64,000 nucleotides of DNA. Origin: Mesobacillus harenae (GTDB lineage Bacteria; Bacillota; Bacilli; Bacillales; Cytobacillaceae). Below are positions 1 to 8,146 of this stretch, piece after piece. The number at the start of each line of letters is the position of its first letter. Position 1 is the stretch's first letter. Under the pieces are notes generated by a model. The model was not told where the DNA came from, made no database searches, and worked only from the letters and a program-made list of their open reading frames with translations. Both the position numbers and the translations under genes were made by a program. The stretch lies in the NCBI RefSeq assembly GCF_013343715.1, contig NZ_JABUNR010000001.1, forward strand, positions 372,001 to 436,000, given 5' to 3'.

Positions 1-42
1 AGGCAGCAAGTTGCATGTATACTGTCGGAGCACTGTTTTTCC

Positions 43-285
43 TTATTCAAGCAACAAGAAGTATTGGATCTGGTTAGGGTAAATAGAAGTGACTGCTTGA
101 AGGGTGTAGCCAATGCTTAACAGCTGAGCTAATGTTTCGGCACAATGGGGCCGCGGTGGTTCAATGGGTGCGTGGTAGCTTTTATACCATTGAATAAATT
201 GGTTGTTTTGTGTGCAATGCAAGAGGATTACATGTTTACCGGTCCATGGATGCCCAATTATTGGCTGAGTTGAGGTTTGTCTCAT
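43..285 (-). CDS. Small hypothetical protein (80 aa)
   Basis: I do not recognise this 80-residue product. It is a plausible real gene because a strong Shine-Dalgarno (GAGGGGG, near 289-296) stands a proper distance before an ATG at 285. The chain is rich in His, Pro, Gln and aromatic residues (for example WYKSYHAPIEPPRPH near residues 33-47), with no signal peptide, membrane segment or repeated motif. It reads leftward and ends 42 bases from the window edge, so its downstream neighbours are unseen. The next gene to the right is divergent. Function cannot be assigned; a chance ORF remains possible. Confidence 0.5.
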   Translation of the reverse strand: MRQTSTQPIIGHPWTGKHVILLHCTQNNQFIQWYKSYHAPIEPPRPHCAETLAQLLSIGYTLQAVTSIYPNQIQYFLLLE

Positions 286-439
286 TATTCTGCCCCCTCA
301 TTTTAATAACGCTATGACAGTATATGTAAAAAGCCTTGGCAACTTTTCCTTCTTTATGAAAATTGCTAGCCCTATTTTAGGAAAAAAGGACTCATACAAA
401 GGAATTGAGAGGGTTATCTGCCCGGATTTACTTTAGCGA

Positions 440-457
440 TTATCAATAAATGAATAA
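440..457. promoter_or_regulatory. Candidate activator palindrome, copy 1 (upstream of sigma-54 activator gene)
   Basis: TTATCA-N6-GAATAA, an imperfect member of the 18-bp palindrome family TTATTC-N6-GAATAA that recurs at 552-569, 620-637, 6465-6482 and 6504-6521. The arms match in all but one position. The regulatory role is an inference from its recurrence near a sigma-54 activator and near a sigma-54 promoter. Confidence 0.4.
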
Positions 458-471
458 GTATTTAAAAATAA

Positions 472-510
472 ATCCAGCAATTCCTTTAAAGGAGAGCTGG
501 TTTTTTTGTT
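472..510 (+). terminator. Hairpin with T-tract in the 286-671 intergenic region
   Basis: CCAGC and GCTGG arms, with an inner TCCTTT/AAAGGA pairing, followed by seven T residues: a good intrinsic terminator for rightward transcription. No rightward gene precedes it in the window, so it may end a short untranslated RNA or guard the activator gene from read-through. The rest of the 286-671 stretch holds AT-rich DNA and three palindromes. Confidence 0.5.
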
Positions 511-541
511 TTTTTCCGCCTATATACCTAGGTTTTTGTGT

Positions 542-569
542 TATAATCAGATTATTCAAATATAAATAA
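542..569 (+). promoter_or_regulatory. Extended -10 box with palindrome copy 2 at the predicted start of the activator transcript
   Basis: TGTTATAAT (-10 hexamer at 542-547) is an extended -10 element in front of the activator gene. The palindrome TTATTC-N6-AAATAA at 552-569 would lie on the transcription start. This placement suggests negative autoregulation by the activator itself; that is inference. Confidence 0.4.
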
Positions 570-619
570 TTGTTTAAATATTTAAAAACGTTGATATATC
601 AAGGTTTCTGGGTGCTTCG

Positions 620-637
620 TTATTCAAAAATGAATAT
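620..637. promoter_or_regulatory. Candidate activator palindrome, copy 3
   Basis: TTATTC-N6-GAATAT lies 35 bases before the start codon of the sigma-54 activator gene. It has the same 6-6-6 layout as the copies before the second operon at 6465 and 6504. Confidence 0.45.
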
Positions 638-671
638 TTACGACGGTTTGGTAAATAGGGAGGAGTAAACA

Positions 672-2051
672 TTGATTAATAATAATAAGCAATTAATTGA
701 AATGGAAGCGATTGTTCGCTCCTTGAAGGACGATTTATTAATTACAGATGTCAGCGGTATGATTCTAAAGGTAACTGAAACAACAAAAAGTATTTATGGG
801 CTAAGTTTAAACACACTAGTTGGCAGAAGTATCTATGATCTAGAAAAGGAAGGGATTTTAACGCCAATAGTAACGCCGATTGTAATAAAAACACAACAAA
901 AGGCAACGATTGTTCAAACCACAAAAGATGGTAAGAAACTGCTTGTTACTGGTGTCCCGGTGTTTACAGAGGAAGGCGAGCTTTGGCGGGTCGTAAGCTA
1001 TTCACATGAAATTACCGATCTTTTAAAAATGCAGACATATATGTCCGAAATGGAAGACGAAATGCAGCGCGTAAAAAAGGAGCTTAAGAATTTAAGAGAA
1101 CAGACTTTCATTTCGGAGGGGCTAATTGCAAATGATCCCGAAATGAAAAGAAGCATATCAATTGCCAAACAGGTATCTGAGGTGGATGTTAATGTATTGC
1201 TGCTAGGCGAATCAGGTGTTGGCAAAAGTCTCATCGCTAAATATATCCATAATGAGAGTCCTCGAATGGCTAAGCCATTTATTGAAGTTAACTGTGGTGC
1301 GATTCCAGATTCCTTATTTGAAGCAGAGTTTTTTGGCTATGAACCTGGCTCTTTTACAGGTGCAAGTAAACAAGGGAAGGTAGGGCTGGTTGAATTAGCC
1401 GATGGTGGTACGCTGTTCCTCGATGAAGTGGGGGAATTGTCACTTGAACATCAAGTTAAATTGCTTAAGTTTATTCAGGAAAAAACCTTTTACCGTGTTG
1501 GTGGCACAAAGATGCGAACGCTTGATTTTAGACTGATTTCTGCTACAAATCAAAACCTGGAGAAGATGGTTGAAGAAAAGCTTTTCCGGGAGGATTTATT
1601 CTTTCGCTTGAATGTAGTTCCAATTGTGATTCCTTCTTTAAGGAAGCGAACAGCTGACATTATCCCGCTGATCCTTTATTTTCTAGAGGATTTTAATAAG
1701 AAGTATAACCGAAAACGTGAAATTGATGAATCCGTTATGCAACATCTCTTAAACCATGATTGGAAAGGAAATGTCAGAGAGTTGATGAACCTAATTGAGC
1801 GCCTTGTTGTAACTACGCCCTCAACGATCGTGAAAATGGAAAACCTACCTGAAAAATATTATCAGCCTGAATCACAACTCGGTGAATTAGTGTCTGGCCA
1901 GCATAAATTAAAGGATATCATGGAGCGAGTTGAACGTGAGGTTTTTGATAAAGCCAAAGCAGATTATAAGACAACTACCGAAATGGCAAAAGCCCTCGGA
2001 ATCAGCCAGCCATCTGTTGTAAGAAAACTGCAAAAATACAAAATTAAGTAA
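672..2051 (+). CDS. Sigma-54-dependent transcriptional activator with PAS domain
   Basis: A bacterial enhancer-binding protein that would use ATP hydrolysis to open sigma-54 (RpoN/SigL) promoters. In order: a PAS sensor domain (about 1-115), a short coiled-coil linker (about 118-145), an AAA+ domain with Walker A GESGVGKS (about 178-185), the sigma-54 contact loop GSFTGA (about 226; the usual form is GAFTGA), Walker B GGTLFLDE (about 245-252), and a C-terminal Fis-type helix-turn-helix (about 435-459, AKALGISQPSVVRKL). Length is normal for the family. The start is TTG, chosen because AGGGAGGAG (658-666) precedes it well. A -24/-12 promoter sits just downstream at 2055, so it very likely drives the two following operons. 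The ligand is unknown; the PAS domain suggests a small molecule inducer. Confidence 0.9.
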   Translation: MINNNKQLIEMEAIVRSLKDDLLITDVSGMILKVTETTKSIYGLSLNTLVGRSIYDLEKEGILTPIVTPIVIKTQQKATIVQTTKDGKKLLVTGVPVFTEEGELWRVVSYSHEITDLLKMQTYMSEMEDEMQRVKKELKNLREQTFISEGLIANDPEMKRSISIAKQVSEVDVNVLLLGESGVGKSLIAKYIHNESPRMAKPFIEVNCGAIPDSLFEAEFFGYEPGSFTGASKQGKVGLVELADGGTLFLDEVGELSLEHQVKLLKFIQEKTFYRVGGTKMRTLDFRLISATNQNLEKMVEEKLFREDLFFRLNVVPIVIPSLRKRTADIIPLILYFLEDFNKKYNRKREIDESVMQHLLNHDWKGNVRELMNLIERLVVTTPSTIVKMENLPEKYYQPESQLGELVSGQHKLKDIMERVEREVFDKAKADYKTTTEMAKALGISQPSVVRKLQKYKIK

Positions 2052-2054
2052 ACT

Positions 2055-2070
2055 TGGCACGGAACTTGCA
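2055..2070 (+). promoter_or_regulatory. Sigma-54 promoter (-24/-12) for the first catabolic operon
   Basis: TGGCAC-N5-TTGCA with the invariant GG and GC pairs correctly spaced. It starts four bases after the stop codon of the activator gene and about 100 bases before the aldehyde dehydrogenase gene. Confidence 0.9.
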
Positions 2071-2156
2071 TTAGTAATTACAAAGGCTTTTGATCTGGGG
2101 GTGGCTGGACCAAAGGTTTTGCGAAAGCGACAAGATGTAAAAGGAGAGGAAATGAA

Positions 2157-3620
2157 ATGCACCAAGATAAACACTTATATTTAAATGGACAATGGGTGAA
2201 CGGCGAAGGCCTAACTAGACAAATTATTAATCCTGCAACAGAAGAGATCTTAACAACGATTAAAGAAGCATCGAAAGAACAAGCAGAAGATGCGGTTACA
2301 TATGCGGCTCAGGCATTTCAGCAAACAGATTGGGCAGTTAATAAAGAGAAACGGATTAAAGTTTTAAAGACGGCGGCCGGACTGCTTGAAGAATCTGCAG
2401 ACGAAGTAGCGAGACTTGAAACACTTAACACAGGTAAACCAATTAGGGAAGCCATCTTAGATATTTATGATTCAGCAGCATGCTTAAGGTATTACGCTGA
2501 TTTAATGTCTCAGGCGGAATTCTGGAAAAAAGAGATGGAAGATGGCACTGTCAGTGAAGTACGTAAGGAACCAATCGGTGTTTGCTCTCTTATTGTTCCA
2601 TGGAACTTTCCGTTGTTACTCGGAATGTGGAAAATCGCCCCCGCACTTGCAGCTGGAAATACAGTGATTTACAAACCGTCTGAGATCACACCAGTAACAG
2701 CGCTTAAATTCACAGAAATTTTGGAAAAATCTGGAGTTCCGGCAGGGGTGTTCAATCTCGTTTTGGGTGAGGGAGACCCTATAGGCCAGACGCTCGTGAG
2801 CAGTGAAAAGGTTGACAAGGTTTCTTTTACAGGCGGATCTGAAACAGGCAGAAAAATAAATCAGGAGTGTGCGGGAAGCTTTAAAAGAGTGTCGCTCGAG
2901 CTAGGTGGAAAATCACCTTTAATTGTGTTAGAGGATGCAGATATTAAGCTTGCTGCAGAATGGGCAATCTTTGGATCGTTCTTTAATCAAGGCGAGGTTT
3001 GTGTAGCTTCTTCCCGTTTGCTCGTCCATGAAAATATTTATGAGGAATTTATAGCTGAGCTTCTTGAGAAGGTCAAGAATCTGAAAATTGGTGACCCGCT
3101 TAAAGAAGAGACTGATTTTGGCCCTGTTATCAGTGAACAGCACTTAAGAAAAATTGAGGATTATATAAAGATTGGTAAAGCAGAAGGAGCCGAATGCCTG
3201 TATGGCGGGGAACGGGTTGGCAGTAAGGGGCTTTATATCACACCGGTCATATTTAGCAACGTAAACCAAAATATGAGAATCGTTCAGGAAGAAATCTTTG
3301 GTCCTGTTGTTACCATTCAAACGTTTAATACTGAACAGGAAGCAATTGAATTGGCAAATGGAACAAGATTCGGCTTGGCTGCTGGTGTTTTATCGGCGGA
3401 TGCAGAAAAAGCAGACAGAATTGCATCGCAAATCAAGGCGGGAACGATTTGGATTAACAGCTACCATACCCCTTATGTAGAAGCCCCATGGGGTGGCTAC
3501 AAGCAAAGCGGGATTGGCAGGGAACTTGGTCCGCAAGGGTTAGATGGTTTTATGGAGACAAAGCATATTAATAAAAAAGAACATTTAGAACCGCTAAATT
3601 GGTATACATTTAAAAATTAG
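2157..3620 (+). CDS. NAD(P)-dependent aldehyde dehydrogenase
   Basis: Oxidises an aldehyde to the carboxylate in the cytoplasm. The 487-residue chain has the full class signature: the general-base Glu in LELGGKSP (about 248), the catalytic Cys in FNQGEVCVASS (about 282), and the NAD-binding PWNFP and FTGGSETG segments. The sequence resembles the betaine-aldehyde/gamma-aminobutyraldehyde/guanidinobutyraldehyde group more than succinate-semialdehyde dehydrogenases, though the substrate cannot be fixed by eye. AAGGAGAGG precedes ATG 2157. It is the first gene of a four-gene sigma-54 operon with a permease, an amidohydrolase and a cyclase-family hydrolase. In context it may make 4-guanidinobutyrate or another amino acid from its aldehyde; that is inference. 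Confidence 0.88.
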   Translation: MHQDKHLYLNGQWVNGEGLTRQIINPATEEILTTIKEASKEQAEDAVTYAAQAFQQTDWAVNKEKRIKVLKTAAGLLEESADEVARLETLNTGKPIREAILDIYDSAACLRYYADLMSQAEFWKKEMEDGTVSEVRKEPIGVCSLIVPWNFPLLLGMWKIAPALAAGNTVIYKPSEITPVTALKFTEILEKSGVPAGVFNLVLGEGDPIGQTLVSSEKVDKVSFTGGSETGRKINQECAGSFKRVSLELGGKSPLIVLEDADIKLAAEWAIFGSFFNQGEVCVASSRLLVHENIYEEFIAELLEKVKNLKIGDPLKEETDFGPVISEQHLRKIEDYIKIGKAEGAECLYGGERVGSKGLYITPVIFSNVNQNMRIVQEEIFGPVVTIQTFNTEQEAIELANGTRFGLAAGVLSADAEKADRIASQIKAGTIWINSYHTPYVEAPWGGYKQSGIGRELGPQGLDGFMETKHINKKEHLEPLNWYTFKN

Positions 3621-3632
3621 GAGCTGAAATAT

Positions 3633-4994
3633 ATGTCAAATTTAATGAGTCAGTTTGGACAGGACAGTATCAAGCCGGTTACAGAAAAGGATCGAACGAT
3701 GGGGTTGTTTGGAACCTTTGCTTTATGGCTGGCTGCAAACGTGGTTATCACGTCTGTATTAACAGGGATGATGTTTATTCCTGATATATCGATCAAAGAG
3801 GCGATTCTAGCGATTGTGATCGGGTCTGCGCTGGGGGCGATACCACTAGCCTTGACAGGGTTGATCGGCACGAAAACTGGTTTATCCACAATGGTTATGG
3901 CTAGAGGGGCGTTTGGTCAAAATGGAGCCGTCCTTCCTGCAGTTGTTAACACGGTCGTATTGATCGGCTGGAGTTGGATTCAGGCATACATGGCAGGTTT
4001 AAGTTTGAATTATGCGATTGAATATGCAACAGGCTACAGCAATATTAATTTATTCGTTATTTTGACTCAAGTACTTGTCGTAGGGATCACCATCTATGGT
4101 CACCGCGGGGTTGAAAGTATTGAAAAGTATGTTTCTGTCGGGATGCTAATTTTATCGGCAGTCGTGTTTTACAGCTTATTTACCAGGTTTGACGCAGGTT
4201 CATTAGTAACCATGCAGCTAAGTGAAAATCCTGGAATTACGGCAATCATTGCTTTTGATATCGTGGTAGCAACAGCCTTTTCTTGGATGTCATCTGTATG
4301 TGACTTTAACCGCTATGCTAAAACAGGTAAGGGCGGAATGATTGGAACATATTTTGGCTATATTGTAGCCTCGGTAATTGCAATGGGTATGGGGGCTGTT
4401 GTAAGCGGTTTTAGTATCCTGAACGGCATGGAACAAACTTATGATCCAACAGTTTTGCTGGCGCAGTATGGATTTGGATTTGTTGCTGCTATAGTTGTCT
4501 TCTTCTCAGTTGTATCTACAAACGTAATGGCATTGTACAGTGCAACGATGTCATTCATGAATATCATGCCAAATTTCGGATTTTGGAAGCCAGGCTTAAT
4601 TTTAGGGATTATTACAACAATTGGTGCGATGCTGAAGGAAACATTAATGACCAACTTCTTTGATTTCATTTTGTTAATTGCAACCATGTTTATCCCTGTA
4701 TTTTCAATCATTCTAGTTGACTATTTTATTTTGAAAAAAGGCAACTACGATTCTGAAGAAATCGCAGCAGGAGTGAAAAAGACTTATAATTACCAGGCCG
4801 GGTACAATATATCAGCTTATGCAGCCTACATTCTTGGTGCTGTTTTTGCTTACTATTTCACTTATGTAAAACCGTTATCAATGGGTTCAACCATTTTAAC
4901 CTTCTTTGTATCAGGATTGATCTACTGGGGGATTATGACTCTCACAAAACAAACTACTGCATCTAGTGATAAACCAACAACAATAGGAGCTTAG
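3633..4994 (+). CDS. NCS1-family permease (purine-cytosine permease type)
   Basis: An integral membrane nucleobase:cation symporter-1 family protein of 453 residues with about twelve hydrophobic segments, beginning with a cytoplasmic N-terminus (about 1-25). Family members import nitrogen-containing rings such as cytosine, allantoin, hydantoin or thiazole compounds with a proton or sodium ion. Visible family hallmarks include the GSALGAIPLALTG segment (about 66-78) and the long region TAFSWMSSVCDFNRYAKTG (about 212-230). It starts 12 bases after the aldehyde dehydrogenase with TAGGAGCTG as ribosome site, and ends three bases before the next gene, so translation is coupled. It probably brings in the operon's substrate; which ring or guanidino compound is unknown. 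Confidence 0.85.
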   Translation: MSNLMSQFGQDSIKPVTEKDRTMGLFGTFALWLAANVVITSVLTGMMFIPDISIKEAILAIVIGSALGAIPLALTGLIGTKTGLSTMVMARGAFGQNGAVLPAVVNTVVLIGWSWIQAYMAGLSLNYAIEYATGYSNINLFVILTQVLVVGITIYGHRGVESIEKYVSVGMLILSAVVFYSLFTRFDAGSLVTMQLSENPGITAIIAFDIVVATAFSWMSSVCDFNRYAKTGKGGMIGTYFGYIVASVIAMGMGAVVSGFSILNGMEQTYDPTVLLAQYGFGFVAAIVVFFSVVSTNVMALYSATMSFMNIMPNFGFWKPGLILGIITTIGAMLKETLMTNFFDFILLIATMFIPVFSIILVDYFILKKGNYDSEEIAAGVKKTYNYQAGYNISAYAAYILGAVFAYYFTYVKPLSMGSTILTFFVSGLIYWGIMTLTKQTTASSDKPTTIGA

Positions 4995-4997
4995 TTT

Positions 4998-5792
4998 ATG
5001 AAATCATTTAAGTTAGCGGTAGTTCAGTCGACTTTCGAACCTGAACAGGTTGAACAAAATCTAGAAAAAATGGAACACCTGACGGAATCTTGCGCCCGCA
5101 AGTTTCCGAACATTCCTATTATTCTATTCCCTGAACTATCAGCAACAGGCTATTTTTTATCACCGTCGTTAAGGAAGGTCGCTCAGAAAAAAGATGGCTT
5201 TTCGTTTCAAAAACTATCTGCACTAGCAGAGAAGCATAAGATCTACCTTGTTTATGGATATGTTGAACAAGGGGAGTCAGGAAATATCTATAATTCTGTC
5301 CAATTGATTGACCCAAATGGCAAGTCATTAGCAAACTATCGAAAAATACACCTTACCCCTCTTGAAAGAGATTATTTCCAAGCTGGAGATAAGGCGGTTG
5401 TGGTTGATACGTCCCTCGGACGGATTGGACTGATGATTTGCTGGGATCTTGCCTTTCCTGAACTAGCCAGAATGTTGGCAGTCGAGGGAGCAGATTTGCT
5501 TCTGGCCCCGACTGCCTGGGAAGATCCCTATAACAAACCGTTTTTGAATTTCGGTATGGCACGTGCGATCGATAATACTGTATACCTTGCTTCAAGCAAT
5601 CATATCGGGTCATCAGGCAGTCTTGAATTCTTTGGACAATCCTCCATCTATGGTCCTGATGGAGAGGTTCTTGCAAGAGCAGAGGCTTACAAGGATGAAA
5701 TCATTACCGCCGATATTTTGATAGACAACAGGCAGAAACTAAAGGATGAATTTTTCTCAATGTTAGAAGAAAGAAGACTAGATATTTACTAA
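4998..5792 (+). CDS. Nitrilase-superfamily carbon-nitrogen hydrolase
   Basis: A 264-residue amidohydrolase of the nitrilase superfamily, which cleaves C-N bonds of amides or N-carbamoyl compounds. The catalytic triad is visible: Glu in LFPELSATGYF (about 45), Lys in NYRKIHLTPLER (about 117) and the nucleophile Cys in GLMICWDLAFPE (about 149). Length fits the omega-amidase, guanidinobutyramidase or carbamoylase branches rather than true nitrilases. It is sandwiched between the permease (3-base gap) and the cyclase-family gene (14-base gap) in the sigma-54 operon. A role in hydrolysing an amide intermediate, for instance 4-guanidinobutyramide or an N-carbamoyl amino acid, is inferred from the neighbouring ureohydrolase operon. 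Confidence 0.85.
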   Translation: MKSFKLAVVQSTFEPEQVEQNLEKMEHLTESCARKFPNIPIILFPELSATGYFLSPSLRKVAQKKDGFSFQKLSALAEKHKIYLVYGYVEQGESGNIYNSVQLIDPNGKSLANYRKIHLTPLERDYFQAGDKAVVVDTSLGRIGLMICWDLAFPELARMLAVEGADLLLAPTAWEDPYNKPFLNFGMARAIDNTVYLASSNHIGSSGSLEFFGQSSIYGPDGEVLARAEAYKDEIITADILIDNRQKLKDEFFSMLEERRLDIY

Positions 5793-5806
5793 GGGGGCGA
5801 CGGCTC

Positions 5807-6457
5807 ATGATCATCGAGAAAGTTGTCGATTTATCAATGCCAATTACAGAGGAAACGCCGGTTTATCCTGGAGACCCTAAGCCGAAAATAAAGCCGGCAG
5901 CCACCATTGACGCGGACGGCTATAATGTTAGCCTTGTGTCAATGGGGTCACATACCGGTACTCATGTAGATGCTCCATTTCACTTTAATCCAAAAGGATC
6001 TAAAATTGAAGAAGTTCCGCTAGAGCAGTTCATGGGTGAGGGAATTATCATTGATGTTTCGCATAAATTGGAAAGAGAAGCAATTGTGCTGGCTGATGTG
6101 GAACTTTATGAAGAAAAACTCGGTCCAGATAAAATTGTCTTATTTCATACAGGATGGTCCCAATATGCTGGTGACGAAAAATATTTTCAACATCCCTATA
6201 TAGCTGAAGAAGCAGTCAGGTATCTTCTTGAAAAAGGAATCAAGGTTTTCTTAATTGACGCTTTAAATATCGACCCGCCAGACGGCTCGTCCTTTATAGG
6301 ACATGAGCTGATTACAGCCGTAAATGGAATTATCGGTGAAAACTATACTAACTTAGATTTAATTGATTTTGAAAATCCATTTATTATTACGCTTCCACTA
6401 TCCTACCAAGGATTGGATGGATCTTCTGTTAGAGCTGTGGCTGTAAAGTTTAGGTAG
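5807..6457 (+). CDS. Cyclase-family metal-dependent hydrolase (kynurenine formamidase/isatin hydrolase type)
   Basis: A 216-residue member of the bacterial cyclase family (Pfam Cyclase), whose known members hydrolyse formamides or open lactam rings (KynB, isatin hydrolase). The signature HTGTHVDAPFHF starts near residue 49 and supplies the metal ligands; a second conserved stretch DALNIDPP follows near 148. Strong AGGGGGCGAC site before ATG 5807. Last gene of the first sigma-54 operon. No other tryptophan catabolic gene is present, so a kynurenine role is unlikely; opening a cyclic amide imported by the NCS1 permease fits better, as inference. Confidence 0.85.
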   Translation: MIIEKVVDLSMPITEETPVYPGDPKPKIKPAATIDADGYNVSLVSMGSHTGTHVDAPFHFNPKGSKIEEVPLEQFMGEGIIIDVSHKLEREAIVLADVELYEEKLGPDKIVLFHTGWSQYAGDEKYFQHPYIAEEAVRYLLEKGIKVFLIDALNIDPPDGSSFIGHELITAVNGIIGENYTNLDLIDFENPFIITLPLSYQGLDGSSVRAVAVKFR

Positions 6458-6464
6458 GGGAAGG

Positions 6465-6482
6465 TTATTCACTTTTGGATAA
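6465..6482. promoter_or_regulatory. Candidate activator-binding palindrome (upstream activating site 1 of operon 2)
   Basis: TTATTC-N6-GGATAA, 17 of the same layout as sites upstream of the activator gene, starting about 250 bases before the -24/-12 promoter at 6718, a usual distance for sigma-54 enhancers. Confidence 0.55.
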
Positions 6483-6503
6483 TTAATTTAAAAATAGATA
6501 AAG

Positions 6504-6521
6504 TTATTCGTTTATGAATAA
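6504..6521. promoter_or_regulatory. Candidate activator-binding palindrome (upstream activating site 2 of operon 2)
   Basis: Perfect TTATTC-N6-GAATAA palindrome, 39 bases after the previous one (start to start), about four helical turns, so the two sites could face the same side. Best copy of the family in the window. The rest of the 6458-6769 stretch holds only the promoter. Confidence 0.6.
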
Positions 6522-6717
6522 TCCTAGCCCTTAAAACCTTGTTTTTACGCAGCGTTTGGATAAGGAGAAAAATAAATTTATCTTAGCTTGGCTATTGTCT
6601 ATCTAATAAGCCAAAGCGGCATGACTGCTTCTGTCCAGGTGTTGGAGTCAAAAATCGACTTCCACCGTCTGGTCTTTAGTGCTTGTTGATCCTGGTTGGT
6701 CGCTAGTTTTTAAAAGT

Positions 6718-6733
6718 TGGCACAAAACTTGCA
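6718..6733 (+). promoter_or_regulatory. Sigma-54 promoter (-24/-12) for the second catabolic operon
   Basis: TGGCAC-N5-TTGCA, matching the promoter at 2055 in all conserved positions; about 37-46 bases before the first gene. Confidence 0.9.
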
Positions 6734-6769
6734 ATACTACATACAGATACATTTTACAGAGGAAAGGTT

Positions 6770-8128
6770 GTGTCACTTATGACGATTACTGGAAAAGGCG
6801 GCATCCATTTACAAACGAGTTTACCGGGGGAAAAGTCCCTAGAGTTAACGGAATTACGGAACAAACATGTACCGAGAGGCCCATTTAACACTTCGCCTGC
6901 TTTCATAGATAAAGCAGAGGGAGCACTCGTCACCGATGTTGATGGAAATCAAATTATTGACCTCGCGGGAGCGATTGGTTCCCTAAATGTTGGCCACAGT
7001 CCTGCTAGAGTAGTAGAGGCGATTAAGGCGCAGCTGGATAAATTTATCCACCCAGGATTCAATGTTCTAATGTATGAGTCGTACATTAAACTGGCTGAGA
7101 AATTAAACGAAATTACACCAGGTAATTTCGAAAAGAAAACATTCTTTTTAAATTCAGGGGCAGAAGCAGTTGAAAATGCCGTAAAAATAGCGAGAAAATA
7201 CACAGGCAGAAGAGGGATCGTTTCGTTTGACCGCGGCTACCATGGCCGTACCCTTCTGACCATGTCATTAACGAGTAAAGTAAAACCGTATAAGAATGGT
7301 TTTGGGCCATTGGCTTCCGAAACCTACAAGCTGCGCTATCCATATTACTACCGGAAGCCTGAAGGAATGACGGACGAAGTTTTAGATGATTATTTACTAA
7401 AACAGATTGATGATTTCTTTATTGGCGAAGTACCCCAGGAGGATATTGCTGCGTTTATTTTAGAGCCCGTGCAGGGTGAGGGAGGATTCATTGTCCCTTC
7501 AGCCCGTTTCATAAAAGGAATTAAAGAGATTTGTGAAAAATATGGCATTTTGCTGATTGCTGATGAGGTGCAGACAGGGTTTGGCAGAACCGGAAAAATG
7601 TTTGCTAGTGAGCATTTCGGATTAGAGCCGGATTTAATCACCATGTCAAAATCGATTGCTGCAGGGATCCCGATTAGTGCTGTAACAGGAAGAGCAGAAA
7701 TCATGGATGCTCCAGCTCCAGGTGAGATTGGCGGAACATACGGCGGAAGTCCGCTAGGATGTGTTGCTGCTCTTGAAGTGATCAAGATGATCGAAGAAGA
7801 GGGATTAATTGAACGGGCTAATAAAATTGGAAATACCATCACCACTAAATTCCAAGAAATGCAGCAAAAATACTCAGCGATCGGAGATATCCGGAGCTTG
7901 GGTGCCATGTGTGCCATCGAGCTTGTTAAAGACCAGTCTACGAAAGAGCCTGATAAAGAGCTGACAGGGAAAATTATCGCCGAATGCAATAAAAGAGGCG
8001 TTATTATCTTGAGTGCGGGTATTTATGGAAATGTCATCAGAATACTTAGCCCGCTCGTCATTGAAGATTCCCAGCTAGAGGAAGCATTAACGGTAATTGA
8101 TGATGTTTTTGCAGAACTAACAAATTGA
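6770..8128 (+). CDS. Class III aminotransferase (4-aminobutyrate transaminase-like)
   Basis: A PLP-dependent class III aminotransferase of 452 residues. The Schiff-base Lys lies in ITMSKSIAAG (about 293), preceded by the PLP-binding ADEVQTGFGRTG; FDRGYHGRT and LNSGAEAVENA are also typical. Family members move the terminal amino group of GABA, beta-alanine or similar onto 2-oxoglutarate or pyruvate, giving a semialdehyde. The GTG at 6770 is spaced 7 bases from AGAGG; the ATG at 6779 is 11 bases from AAAGG, so the true start could be either. First gene of the second sigma-54 operon, with a downstream aldehyde dehydrogenase and ureohydrolase: together they suit guanidino acid to amino acid to semialdehyde to dicarboxylate. 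GABA specificity is likely but unproven. Confidence 0.87.
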   Translation: MSLMTITGKGGIHLQTSLPGEKSLELTELRNKHVPRGPFNTSPAFIDKAEGALVTDVDGNQIIDLAGAIGSLNVGHSPARVVEAIKAQLDKFIHPGFNVLMYESYIKLAEKLNEITPGNFEKKTFFLNSGAEAVENAVKIARKYTGRRGIVSFDRGYHGRTLLTMSLTSKVKPYKNGFGPLASETYKLRYPYYYRKPEGMTDEVLDDYLLKQIDDFFIGEVPQEDIAAFILEPVQGEGGFIVPSARFIKGIKEICEKYGILLIADEVQTGFGRTGKMFASEHFGLEPDLITMSKSIAAGIPISAVTGRAEIMDAPAPGEIGGTYGGSPLGCVAALEVIKMIEEEGLIERANKIGNTITTKFQEMQQKYSAIGDIRSLGAMCAIELVKDQSTKEPDKELTGKIIAECNKRGVIILSAGIYGNVIRILSPLVIEDSQLEEALTVIDDVFAELTN

Positions 8129-8146
8129 TTGGAAGGTGAAACTGCT

